NCBI GenBank assembly: GCA_963775335.1
Contig: CAVZIJ010000003.1
Location: forward strand, 868,001-932,000
Source of the DNA: CAVQCX01 sp963775335
GTDB lineage: Bacteria > Pseudomonadota > Gammaproteobacteria > Chromatiales > Chromatiaceae
DNA: 64,000 bases
Reading direction: 5' to 3'
Shown here: one piece after another, positions 10,668 through 19,404 of the stretch
Numbering within the stretch: the stretch's first letter is position 1
Layout of the letters: every line of letters starts with the position of its first letter
The notes under the pieces: model-generated
What the model saw: only the letters and a program-made list of their open reading frames with translations
The model's database searches: none
What the model was told of the DNA's origin: nothing
Position numbers and translations under genes: made by a program

Positions 10668-11735
10668 ATGCTGGCCGATCGAATCAAGCTGGCCCGAAAA
10701 GCGGCGGACCTATCCCAGCGCGCCCTAGCCAAGCAGGCAGGGGTCAGCGCGATGGCCATATCCAAGTACGAGAACGGTCAGGCCATGCCTTCATCCGGTG
10801 TGTTGCTGGCGCTCGCCCGCGCCCTCGGGTTGCGCGTGGAGTTCTTCTTCCGCACCAGCACCGTGGAGCTGAAGGAGGTGGAATACCGAAAGCACTCCCG
10901 GCTGCCCAAGAAGGTCCTCGCTGCCATCGAGGGTGACGTTGTCGAGCAGGTGGAGCGCTTCCTGGAGCTGGAGACGTACCTTCCGACACGGCACGTGCCC
11001 CCCTTCGCGGTGCCGGAGGGGCTGCCCGGGCGGGTCCGATCCGAGGACCGGATAGAGCAAGTCGCACTTGAGGTGCGAAGTGCTTGGGGCCTGGGAACCA
11101 ATCCGGTGCCCGTCCTAACGGACACGCTCGAAGAGCGCGGCATCCTCGTCTTCCAGACCGAAGCCCTGCACGACGGCAAGTTCGACGGCTTGGCGGCCAC
11201 CGTCAACGGGACCCCGGTAATCGTGGTCGGCCGGGACTGGCCTGGGGACCGCCAGCGGTTTACCTTGGCCCATGAATTGGGGCACCTCGTCCTGAAGGGC
11301 CGGCTGGCACCCGACTTGGACGAGGAGAAAGCTGCCCACCGCTTCGCCGGAGCTTTCCTGGCACCCGAGCCCGAGGTTCGCAAGGAATTGGGCCCAACCC
11401 GCACCTGGCTCGAGCCCCGGGAACTGTGCGTGCTCAAGCAGGCCTACGGCCTGAGCATGCAAGGTTGGATCTTTCGAGCCCGAGATCTCGGCATACTCAC
11501 CCCTGCCAGCCATAGCAAGTTGATGGGATTCTTCCGAAAGCGTGGCTGGCACAAGCGAGAGCCCTGCGGCGGGGTACCCAAGGAGAATCCCCAGCTCTTC
11601 GAGCAGATGATCTTCCATGCCTTAGCAGAGGATCTGATCGGAGAGTCCAAGGCAGCGGAGCTAATGCGCCTGCCGCTGGTAGAGTTCCACGCCTTACGGA
11701 GCATGGAAGGTCCCGGTGCAGCTGCTCATCAGTGA
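10668..11735 (+). CDS. XRE-family regulator fused to ImmA/IrrE metallopeptidase (COG2856 type)
   Basis: A 355-residue fusion. Residues 1-65 form a Cro/C1 helix-turn-helix (LSQRALAKQAGVSAMAISKYENG). The middle and C-terminal part is an ImmA/IrrE zinc peptidase domain with HELGH in FTLAHELGHLVLKG, about residues 199-213. ImmA-type proteases cleave or inactivate a paired repressor; in fused form the protein often serves as the antitoxin or regulator of a toxin. The start is fixed by AGGAGG at 10656-10661. The next gene, a PIN protein, begins 20 bases before this stop, so the two are translationally coupled and likely form a toxin-antitoxin module. Confidence 0.92.
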   Translation: MLADRIKLARKAADLSQRALAKQAGVSAMAISKYENGQAMPSSGVLLALARALGLRVEFFFRTSTVELKEVEYRKHSRLPKKVLAAIEGDVVEQVERFLELETYLPTRHVPPFAVPEGLPGRVRSEDRIEQVALEVRSAWGLGTNPVPVLTDTLEERGILVFQTEALHDGKFDGLAATVNGTPVIVVGRDWPGDRQRFTLAHELGHLVLKGRLAPDLDEEKAAHRFAGAFLAPEPEVRKELGPTRTWLEPRELCVLKQAYGLSMQGWIFRARDLGILTPASHSKLMGFFRKRGWHKREPCGGVPKENPQLFEQMIFHALAEDLIGESKAAELMRLPLVEFHALRSMEGPGAAAHQ

Positions 11736-12216
11736 CGCCAACATACTGATAGACGTGGAAGTCGGCGGCCTCTTGGAGGCTATGCTCCGCCTAGAGCATC
11801 GGTTTGCTGTCCCGGACATTCTCTACGCTGAGGAACTATCGGCCCATCATCCCGACCTACCGGACCGCGGCCTTGAGGTGCTCGAGCTCGCGGAGGAGGC
11901 AATCGCGGACGCCGTGGGTCTTCTGGAACGCCACGCCGACAAAGGCGTAAGCCGCAACGACATCTTCGCCCTCGCCCTGGCGCGCCAAGAGAGACGTCCG
12001 CTGCTGACTGGCGATCACGCGCTGCGGATGGCCAGCGAGGAGGAGAACGCGGAGGTCTATGGCACCGTCTGGCTAGTCGAAGAAATGGTGCGAGCCGGCC
12101 TCATCGACGTGGATACCGCCCGAGACGCCTACGCGGCCATGCGGGCCGGCGGCCGCCGCCTGCCTTGGGCCGCCGCCTGCCTTGGGCCGACGCTCTCAGG
12201 CGGCTGGCGCGCATAG
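11716..12216 (+). CDS. PIN-domain protein, probable toxin of the XRE-ImmA module
   Basis: A 166-residue protein starting at GTG 11716, inside the end of the preceding gene. The N-terminus ISDANILIDVE has the first PIN acidic residue, and ALARQERRPLLTGDHALR supplies later ones, so a Mg-dependent RNase is likely. The C-terminal end contains a short duplicated stretch (RRLPWAAACLGPTL follows a repeat of the bases encoding gccgccgcctgccttgggcc), perhaps strand slippage. Coupling to an XRE-ImmA gene resembles COG2856/PIN pairs reported among toxin-antitoxin systems. A deleted copy lies at 8937-9012. Confidence 0.85.
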   Translation: MQLLISDANILIDVEVGGLLEAMLRLEHRFAVPDILYAEELSAHHPDLPDRGLEVLELAEEAIADAVGLLERHADKGVSRNDIFALALARQERRPLLTGDHALRMASEEENAEVYGTVWLVEEMVRAGLIDVDTARDAYAAMRAGGRRLPWAAACLGPTLSGGWRA

Positions 12217-12287
12217 CCCGGGGCGAGTTGGAATGACAGACTTGACAGGCCACTCCCACCCGGCGCGCTGTGCAAGGAGTGAACTTC

Positions 12288-14342
12288 CTACTCCACCCCC
12301 AGCGCCTTGAACACCGCGTCCACGGGATCGGCATAGAACGACGTCTGGAACTTGGCGAACAGCTCGCCCGGCACGCTGGGAATGTCGCCGACGCTGGCCA
12401 TCGGCAGGAGGATGCGCCTGGCCCCCGAGTCGAACGCCACCTGCAGGCATTCGGCGAGGTTCTCCACTGGGATGACGCTGCCTCCGAGGCTCATGTCGCC
12501 GAGAACGACCATCTGGCCCTGGATCGGTTTCTGCAGGATGCCCGAGCAGAGGGCCACGAAGCTCGGCAGGGTCATGGCTCGCGTAGCCCCGGTGTTGTGG
12601 AGCTCGACGGTGTGCAGGTGGTAGTCGTGATCCCCGGCCTTGGCGGAGCCGCTCACCCGGCTGATATTGGCCTTGAAGTAGTCGTAGGCTACCTTGACCG
12701 CCTCCTTGGCGATGCTGCTCGATCCCAGCCCTGAAACGTTGAACTTGCCGCTGCCGGCCGTCGTCTGGGTCTCCAGTCTGTAGAGCCCCAGGTGGCCGCT
12801 GGCGCCCGTCGCGACCGTGTGGAGGACGCCCGGATTTAGCGGCCCGTCCGGAATCAGCTTGTCTCCCCCCTGTTCGGGCACGCTGATGAACTTCTCCTCG
12901 CGCGTCTCCTGGTCGATGTAGGAGAAGTGCACGTCGAAGAACTCCATGCCGCCGATCTTCTTGAGCTGCTCTTTGACGCGGCGCCTGGCTTCGAGGGCAT
13001 ATTCGAGGCATCGGCGTACGGCTTCCTTGTCATACTCGCCGTGGGGATACAGTAGCTTCAGCAGGCCGGATACGGTGCGTCGCACCGCGATGGTGTCGCG
13101 CTGGTTGAGGTCCCGGCCGAGCTTGAAGTAGCGGTCGATGGCGTCGGAGAAGTTCCGCTTGCGCATCTCCCGCATGAACTCCGCCAGGTAATCGGTGATG
13201 AGGCCGTACTGGTTGGTGAAGAACTCCGGGCGCATCTTCGGAACCTCCCAGCCGGGGATGTAGGCGTGGAACCGGTCGAAGAAAGCAGAGTCGATCATCG
13301 TCTCCGGAAACGGGGCCAGGAGGTGGCTTGTCTTGACCAGGGTATCGACGGGCTGGTTGATGTTTCCTACGAAGACCATGCTGGCCGAGGCCTGGATGGC
13401 ATCGCGCCCGCGGGCGAAGGACCCCGAGGCCATGAAGTCCTTCATGATCTGCACCCCGTCCTTGTCCTTGAAGGACATCCCCGCCACCTCGTCGAAGGCC
13501 ACCACGTCCCACAGGCCCACCAAGCCGACGATGCGGCGCGCCATGTTGTAGAAGAGGTTGGCGACCGTGGTCTGGCCGCCGGAGATCAAGATGCTGTTGG
13601 GGCTGATCTCCTTGTAGATGTGGCTCTTGCCGGTCCCGCGGGGCCCCAGCTCGCAGCAGTTGTAGTTGTTCTCGACGAACGGGACCATCCGCACCAGCAG
13701 GTGCCACTTGACCCGCTCGGAGAGGTTCGCCGGCTCCATGCCCGTGGAGCGGCAGAGCACATCGACCCACTGCCCCTCGGAGAAGGCCTTGCGCCCTTCG
13801 AACAGCCCCTCCAGATCCATGTTCGGAAGCTGGATGGGCTTGAGATCCCCGATGGCGAAAGGCGAGCCCTTCTGGCCCTCCTCGAAGAAGTAGTGCACGG
13901 TGACGATGCACCAGATCCCCCCCACCAGAAGCTTCTCGAACTGCTTGACATAGCTGCCCGAGATCTCCGCATCCTTGACGCCCAGGTTCGACAGCAGTGC
14001 CTCGTAGACGTCCCGCCGCTCGTTAAGCCGCACCGTCACCTTGTCGATGACCTTGTAGCTTCCCCGTTCCTTGATCTTGGACTTGACCTTCTCCGCCTCG
14101 TCGGGCCGCACGTAGTTCTCGGCCAAGATGGTCTTCACCGTCTCCATGCCGTCCCTGATGATCTCCTCGTCGTCGGAAGCGCAGTACATGCCGAGCAGGT
14201 ACTCGAGCACGTACACGGGCACGTTCGCCCCTTCCTTGATCAGCTTGGTCAGGTCCTTGCGGACCACCTTGCCCGCGAAGTGGCGGTTCAGCAGGTCATC
14301 GATGCCGCCGTCGATCGGAGTATCGAGAGGGTTAGAAGTCAT
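12288..14342 (-). CDS. brxL: BREX protein BrxL, AAA+ ATPase with Lon-like C-terminal domain
   Basis: The last gene of the type 1 BREX phage-defence operon. The 684-residue product shows Walker A in LGPRGTGKSHIYK and a Walker B-like DVVAFDEVAG. A C-terminal Lon-protease-like domain carries MVVLGDMSLGGSVIPVENL; the usual Lon catalytic lysine region looks substituted. BrxL forms ring assemblies on DNA and is needed for phage restriction in type 1 systems. The gene overlaps the 3' end of pglZ by 11 bases, showing operon organisation. No lesion is visible in this gene. Confidence 0.95.
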   Translation of the reverse strand: MTSNPLDTPIDGGIDDLLNRHFAGKVVRKDLTKLIKEGANVPVYVLEYLLGMYCASDDEEIIRDGMETVKTILAENYVRPDEAEKVKSKIKERGSYKVIDKVTVRLNERRDVYEALLSNLGVKDAEISGSYVKQFEKLLVGGIWCIVTVHYFFEEGQKGSPFAIGDLKPIQLPNMDLEGLFEGRKAFSEGQWVDVLCRSTGMEPANLSERVKWHLLVRMVPFVENNYNCCELGPRGTGKSHIYKEISPNSILISGGQTTVANLFYNMARRIVGLVGLWDVVAFDEVAGMSFKDKDGVQIMKDFMASGSFARGRDAIQASASMVFVGNINQPVDTLVKTSHLLAPFPETMIDSAFFDRFHAYIPGWEVPKMRPEFFTNQYGLITDYLAEFMREMRKRNFSDAIDRYFKLGRDLNQRDTIAVRRTVSGLLKLLYPHGEYDKEAVRRCLEYALEARRRVKEQLKKIGGMEFFDVHFSYIDQETREEKFISVPEQGGDKLIPDGPLNPGVLHTVATGASGHLGLYRLETQTTAGSGKFNVSGLGSSSIAKEAVKVAYDYFKANISRVSGSAKAGDHDYHLHTVELHNTGATRAMTLPSFVALCSGILQKPIQGQMVVLGDMSLGGSVIPVENLAECLQVAFDSGARRILLPMASVGDIPSVPGELFAKFQTSFYADPVDAVFKALGVE

Positions 14343-16940
14343 TGATGAAGGCCAAGTCGATGGTGACGTCGAAACGCGCCTCTTCCACGCCGGTCTCGGC
14401 GTCGCGCAGGATGAGCTGGAACACCTTCTTGCTGTCGAAGCGACGCCCCTCCAGGGTCAGGCTCACGGATCTCTTCCACTGGTTCATGTCACCCGAAGTG
14501 CTGTCGAAGGTCAGGGTCTCGACGTTGGTCACAGGCTCGTCACCGTCGTAGATCCCGACCTTGACCGTCAGGGGCCTGACGCGGTCGCCCACCGGTTCGG
14601 TCTGCATCAGCTGGAAGCGGTGTCGATTCGTGGTGATCTTGAAGTGACTGCCCAGGACACTCACGCCCACGGTGCGTGTCTTGGTTTTGGCCGCCTTCGC
14701 GCCTTCCTTGACGTGGTGCACCCGGATCACCGGGACGACGACCTCCTGCGGCATGGCCCCGCCGTGCACGAATCGGGAGCCCCCGACGAAGTGGAAGCGA
14801 TTCGCCCCCTTCGGCACCCAGAACTCCATCCCGCAGGCCGCACCCGCCGTGACAGCGGTCGAACCGTGAAAGGCCCTGTCGTTGTCGGGGAGCCCCCGGC
14901 CCAGGAGATAACGCTTCTTCGCCAGGAGGGTCCCGGGCGGCTTGGTGCCCAAGCTGCTCTTGTCGATCGCCCCCGGCGGCGTCTCGTGAAACAGGAAGCC
15001 GTGGTCCGCGGTGATGAGCAGATGGTTGCCGTTCAAGCTGTTGATGATCTTGCTCGTCAGATCGGTCAGCTCGTCGATGGCCTTGCGCACCGCCGCGAAG
15101 GTCTGCTCCTCCGTGGAAGCGCTGTCTCCGACCGCGTCGACCTGGTTGTGGTAGACATAGACTGCCCGGTAAGGCTTGATGAAGGCCCGTCCCTCGTCCT
15201 TCTTCATGGCCATGAAGCTCTCCGCCTTCACCGCCACGCCCTGAACCGACTCCAGCACCTTCCCTCGCTGCTCCAACGAGCTGCACGGCAGGCCATTCAC
15301 CCGGATGGCTCCACCCTCGGTGTACTCAAGCAAATCGTGCGGTAGCAGCGCCGCCATGCCCAGGCCGGTATAGGAAGGCAACACGCCGAGCTGAGCCGAC
15401 AACTCGGCGTCGAAGCGATACTTGGCGTTGAGATGCTCCGCCAACTCCTGCGCCGCCTCGTAGCGGAACGCGTCGCTGACGATGACGAAGACCCGGCGGT
15501 CGGCTCCCTTGGCCAAAACGGGCGCCACTTCGCGCTCGAAAAAGGTTTGCTGGCTCGGGACTCCGTCGATCCGCCACACGCCGAGCAGGCCATTCTCCAG
15601 GTGCCTGTTCCATTCCAGGGCCAGCTCCGCCACGAAGCCGTTGCCGTATGCCTTCTCCACCCTCTCGCGAACGGACTTGAGGACGTCCCAGTCACGGGAC
15701 TCCGCATAGTCGGCGGCCTCGCAGAACTGCCGATAGAGCTGGTCGAACCGGTACAAGCGGTCCGTATAGGCGGAGAATGCCGCTTCCACCGCCGAATGAC
15801 CCGACGCGCCAGCCTGCTCGTTGCGCTGGGCGAAGAGGTCGGCCGCGGTCTGCAGGGCCTGGTAGACCGCATACAGCGCCCGGCGCGGAGCGAACGGGGT
15901 ATCCGGCAGCCCGGGCGCGGCCCAGTACCCGTCCTGGCGGCCCGAGGCGATGCCGCGCACGGCATCGGGCTTGATCGCGTCGGCGGTCTCCAGCACCCGA
16001 TCGCGAAGGCGGCTGGCGACCGTCTTCTCGACCAGCAGGAAGGTCTTGACCTCCGCCAGATCCTCGATCTCCAAACTGCCCAGATGGTGCGCGAGTTTAA
16101 TTGCCTAGGCCACCGCCCCCGACAGGGCCTCGTAGGACTCGCCCCGGGTGCTGCTGTCGCGCCACTGGGCGAGGCAGACCACCGCGTTGGCGGTGCCCTG
16201 GCGGGAGAGTGCGAGGTGCTTAAGGCCGTCGGGTAAGGCTGCGCGGCAGGCGTGCCCTAGATCGGCCACCAGGAGCCGGATCAGAAGGTTTTTCAGGGTG
16301 GGCGCATCGTCCCGATAGCCGAAGTGGCTCGCCGCGAGATCCCAGAAGGCCTGCTGAACGCCGTACTTCTCCATCTCGGCCCAGGCGGGCGGGACGTCAT
16401 CCAGGTCGCTCCCGGGGATCGAGTCGTACAGCGAGATCAGGATGTTGAAGAACTCGGGCTGGTCCGCCCTGGCCAGCACCGGATGATCTTGCGGTCGATG
16501 TCACGCTCGTCGTCCGTTGGGCTCACCAGCTTCTTCAGCCGCTCCAGTCGATCCCGGCTGGCGAAGAACTTGGCACGCTCGGCGAGGTGCTGGCGGACGG
16601 ACTGCTGAGTGAGCCCGAGCTCGGAGAGCAACATCGAGGCCCGGTCCGCGCTGAAGCTCGCGCTGTACAGGCGCATGTCGAGCAGCCAGTCTTGGGCCGG
16701 GGCCGGAGGCTCGAAGGGGGCGTACAGCAGATAGCGCCCGGTGGGGTCCTCCTGCTCCAGGCGAACCTTAACTGCCAGCGCGGGGTGCTCGTCGAGGCGC
16801 AGCAACGAGACGCCTTCCAAGCAAAGCTCGTCCAGCACCTCTTCGAAGTCCCGATCGGGGTCGTGCCAGAATACGATCCTGGACTGCTCTCGGACAATCT
16901 CCTTCAGGGCCAAACCAATCCGCACCACCTCCACACTCAC
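14332..16940 (-). pseudogene. pglZ: BREX protein PglZ (BrxZ), broken by a frameshift and an in-frame TAG
   Basis: PglZ is the alkaline-phosphatase-superfamily protein central to BREX. The reading starts at GTG 16940, overlapping the previous stop as GTGA. It runs to ERDIDRKIIR, where one base is missing in a G run near 16480; the next frame continues RADQPEFFNILISLYD. A TAG at 16105-16107 then interrupts AVA*AIKLAHHLGSLEIEDL, and the rest is open to 14332. Phosphatase-fold motifs are VIVSDAFRYEAAQEL and LLITADHGFLFHE. The total of 2609 bases equals about 869 codons less one base, a normal PglZ size. Two independent lesions make a functional full-length product unlikely unless one or both are sequence errors. 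Confidence 0.92.
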
Positions 16941-17095
16941 CGAAGGCTCCCAAGACACTTGTCGTATGCTTCGGAATACGTCCCCGCGCTGTGATCTAGG
17001 ACTTCTACGCCTAGCGCCCTCAGTATTGAGAGCCTCGCCTCATCGAAGATGGATTGTTTGCTGTTTGAGCAGCGATGGAAGACAGTGTGCCCCAC
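16937..17095 (-). pseudogene. C-terminal fragment of an interrupted gene upstream of pglZ, cut by the IS
   Basis: About 50 codons end at TGA 16939-16937, overlapping the pglZ start by four bases, so this was the upstream member of the same operon. The peptide contains SIFDEARLSILRALGVEV and LDHSAGTYSEAYDKCLGSL. The frame runs into the IS end at 17096. By position it should be the tail of pglX or of an extra gene between pglX and pglZ; I do not recognise the sequence, so which one is open. It does not continue the pglX part on the other side of the IS directly, since hundreds of codons are missing. Confidence 0.6.
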
Positions 17096-17113
17096 TGCAG
17101 AACTCCTGACATG
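17096..17113 (+). repeat. IS left terminal inverted repeat
   Basis: TGCAGAACTCCTGACATG, the exact reverse complement of the right end at 19387-19404. Confidence 0.95.
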
Positions 17114-17117
17114 CCGG

Positions 17118-17145
17118 TTGCAACCTACTGATAAAACAATATAAT
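17118..17145 (+). promoter_or_regulatory. Sigma-70-type promoter for the IS transposase
   Basis: TTGCAA (17118-17123) and a perfect TATAAT (17140-17145), spaced 16 bases, lie inside the left end of the IS, 43 bases upstream of the transposase ATG and pointing into it. Placing the promoter inside the element makes transposase expression independent of the insertion site. Confidence 0.75.
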
Positions 17146-17187
17146 GAGATCCGGACTCGAGAAATAAATACGCGACGCAGGTGGAGC

Positions 17188-19377
17188 ATGCCAGGCACGA
17201 TAGAGCTTCCGCTTTTGCCCGAAGGGGCGCTGACATTGGGTCCGCGGTTGGCGGTGCTCAAGACCGCCGAGGAGATCATTTTCATGAATGCCTCGGGCCC
17301 CCTGATGAGCTGCGCACGCGAGGATGCGACGGCCAAGCGTTATCTCGGAGCGGTGCTGATGAGGCAGGGCTTGGCCAAAGCCGCAGAACTGGCCGAGGTC
17401 CTCGAGGTCGACCGGGCCACCTTGTTTCGCAATCAAAAGCTTTACCGGGCAGGTGGCCTTGAGGCGCTACGTGATGGGCGAGGTCGGGGGGCGGCACGCC
17501 GCCCCCATAAGCTCACCGATGAGGTGCTAGCGGTTGCACAGCAGCACCTGGACGAATGCGCCTCACAGTCGGCGACTGCCCGAGCGGTGGGGGTGAGCGA
17601 AGCCACGATTCGCCATGCGATCAAGACCGCTCGCTTGCGTCGGCCCCGCCCGGCGCACCAGTACCCTGCCAAGGTCTCGCCGAGAGAGCGGGCTGAGCGT
17701 GATGCGCTCCAGGGGCAAGGGGCCGGCACCGCGGTCAAGCGCATCCTCGAGCGCAATCTCGCCTACGCAGGCCGGCTTGGCGAAGCGGCGCCACAATTCG
17801 AGTCTGTCGAAGGCGTGGCCAATGCCGGGATATTGCTCGCCCTGCCGGCCATTGTCGGGGAAGGTCTGCTGCGCAACGCCGAGCAAATCTACGGGTCGCT
17901 GAAGGTGGGATTCGATGGTCTGCAGTCGATCCTGTTATGCCTGGTCATGATGGCGTTGTTACGGATCAAGAATATCGAGCAATTGAGTACCCACCAGCCC
18001 GGGGAGCTGGGCCTGCTGCTGGGGCTTGATCGGGTGCCGGAAGTCAAGACCCTGCGGCGCAAGCTACGCGAGCTCGGAGAGCGAGAGCAGGCAGCGCAGC
18101 TGGCGGCGGCGTTGACGGCCGAGTGGTCCCGGGGTGAGCCCGATGAGCTCGGTGTGCTCTATGTCGACGGTCACGTGAGCACCTACACCGGGCGCAAGCA
18201 CGCCCTACCCAAGACGTTCGTGCAGAAACGTCGGCAGTGCCAAGCGGCGAGCACCGACGCCTGGGTGCACAACGGTGCGGCACAACCCTTGTTGTTCGTC
18301 ACCAGTCCGATCAATGCCCATCTGTTGACCTTGCTCGACGATCAGATCATTGCACAGGCTCGCCAGCAGATCGGCCCGCAAAGGCGCCTGACCTTGATCT
18401 TCGACCGCGAGGCTTGGAGCCCGAAGACCTTTCGGCGCTGGCACGGGGAGAAGATCGATGTCATCACCTATCGCAAGGGCAAGCAGCTACCCTGGGATAG
18501 TGCCGACTTTCAGCCCTGCTGCAGCCAGCGCGACGGCCACCCGCAGCGCTATTGGCTGGCCCAGCGTAGCGTGCTGGTCATCCCCGCCAGCCGAAGGGGT
18601 CCGGCCTTTTGGATGCGTGAAGTGCGCCGCTTGTGCAGCAACGGCCATCAAACCGCGATTCTGACCACCCGCCAAGATCTGCCGGTCGAGCAGATCGCCG
18701 ATCTGATGTTCGCGCGCTGGCGCCAAGAGAACTTCTTCAAGTACATGCAGAGCGAATTCGACCTCGATCACTTGAGCAGCTACGCGACCGAGCCGGGCGA
18801 TGCCGAGCGTAGTGTTGTCAATCCTGAGCGAAGAGCACTGGAAAAGAAGCTCAAGGCGAGCCGGGCGCAGCTCGGTCGTGCTTATACGAAACAGGCGAAT
18901 CAACAACGCGGAGGCAAATCGACGAGCATCCTGGAGAAATGCGCAGAGACGATCGAGCGGTTGGAGAAACAATGCGCCCAGCTCAGCGCACACATCCAAG
19001 CGCTGGACGAGCGCGTGCCCTTGAGTCAGACCCGCGATCCGAGCACGATCGTTCATCACGAGCGCGAGCGAAAGACGATCACCCATTTGCTCAAGATTGT
19101 CGCTTACCGAAGTGAGACGTGTCTGGCGAGCCTCGTCGGGCCGCATTTCGCTCGCCACGACGAGGAAGTGCGTGCTTTTCTCAAAGCCGCATTCAAGCTA
19201 CCCGGTGACATTGTTCCAGATTACCAGCGCCGTGAGCTTCGAGTGCATCTCTACGGAATGGCAAACAATCGATCCCAGCAGGCCATCGCCGCGCTCTGCG
19301 AATGCCTCAATGCCCAGCAGGTCAACTACCCCGGCACCGACCTTCGCCTGGTCTACGACGTGATCCAGTCGCATTGA
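17188..19377 (+). CDS. IS transposase, large DDE type with N-terminal helix-turn-helix
   Basis: A 729-residue protein. Residues about 50-150 form tandem helix-turn-helix segments (KAAELAEVLEVDRATLFRNQK and SATARAVGVSEATIRHAI). The central RNase H-like fold has candidate acidic residues in LYVDGHVSTYTG and LIFDREAWSPK and a C-terminal glutamate in RWRQENFFKYM. A coiled-coil stretch (about residues 545-625) follows the catalytic part, and it ends 27 bases before the right inverted repeat. The frame is uninterrupted, so the enzyme may be active. I cannot name the IS family with certainty. Confidence 0.88.
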   Translation: MPGTIELPLLPEGALTLGPRLAVLKTAEEIIFMNASGPLMSCAREDATAKRYLGAVLMRQGLAKAAELAEVLEVDRATLFRNQKLYRAGGLEALRDGRGRGAARRPHKLTDEVLAVAQQHLDECASQSATARAVGVSEATIRHAIKTARLRRPRPAHQYPAKVSPRERAERDALQGQGAGTAVKRILERNLAYAGRLGEAAPQFESVEGVANAGILLALPAIVGEGLLRNAEQIYGSLKVGFDGLQSILLCLVMMALLRIKNIEQLSTHQPGELGLLLGLDRVPEVKTLRRKLRELGEREQAAQLAAALTAEWSRGEPDELGVLYVDGHVSTYTGRKHALPKTFVQKRRQCQAASTDAWVHNGAAQPLLFVTSPINAHLLTLLDDQIIAQARQQIGPQRRLTLIFDREAWSPKTFRRWHGEKIDVITYRKGKQLPWDSADFQPCCSQRDGHPQRYWLAQRSVLVIPASRRGPAFWMREVRRLCSNGHQTAILTTRQDLPVEQIADLMFARWRQENFFKYMQSEFDLDHLSSYATEPGDAERSVVNPERRALEKKLKASRAQLGRAYTKQANQQRGGKSTSILEKCAETIERLEKQCAQLSAHIQALDERVPLSQTRDPSTIVHHERERKTITHLLKIVAYRSETCLASLVGPHFARHDEEVRAFLKAAFKLPGDIVPDYQRRELRVHLYGMANNRSQQAIAALCECLNAQQVNYPGTDLRLVYDVIQSH

Positions 19378-19386
19378 ATTTGACGA

Positions 19387-19404
19387 CATGTCAGGAGTTC
19401 TGCA
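19387..19404 (-). repeat. IS right terminal inverted repeat
   Basis: CATGTCAGGAGTTCTGCA on the plus strand, the perfect inverted match of 17096-17113. Its outer edge joins the pglX reading frame, ...NSLGAQ. Confidence 0.95.

Larger units (their letters stand above)
17096..19404 (+). mobile_element. Insertion sequence of 2309 bp with one large transposase gene
   Basis: Bounded by perfect 18-bp terminal inverted repeats with a single transposase gene between them. It sits between the truncated pglX part (19405 onwards) and an operon fragment (up to 17095). The flanks, ...GCCCCAC on the left and CTGCGCCCCC... on the right, do not show a clear target duplication. Most of pglX is missing between them, which suggests an IS-associated deletion after insertion. 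The family is uncertain; the large single transposase suggests an unclassified (ISNCY-like) group. Confidence 0.92.

Noticed and set aside
12101..13011. Alternative-frame ORFs over brxL
   Set aside because: The BrxL frame carries Walker motifs and the Lon-like domain without interruption.
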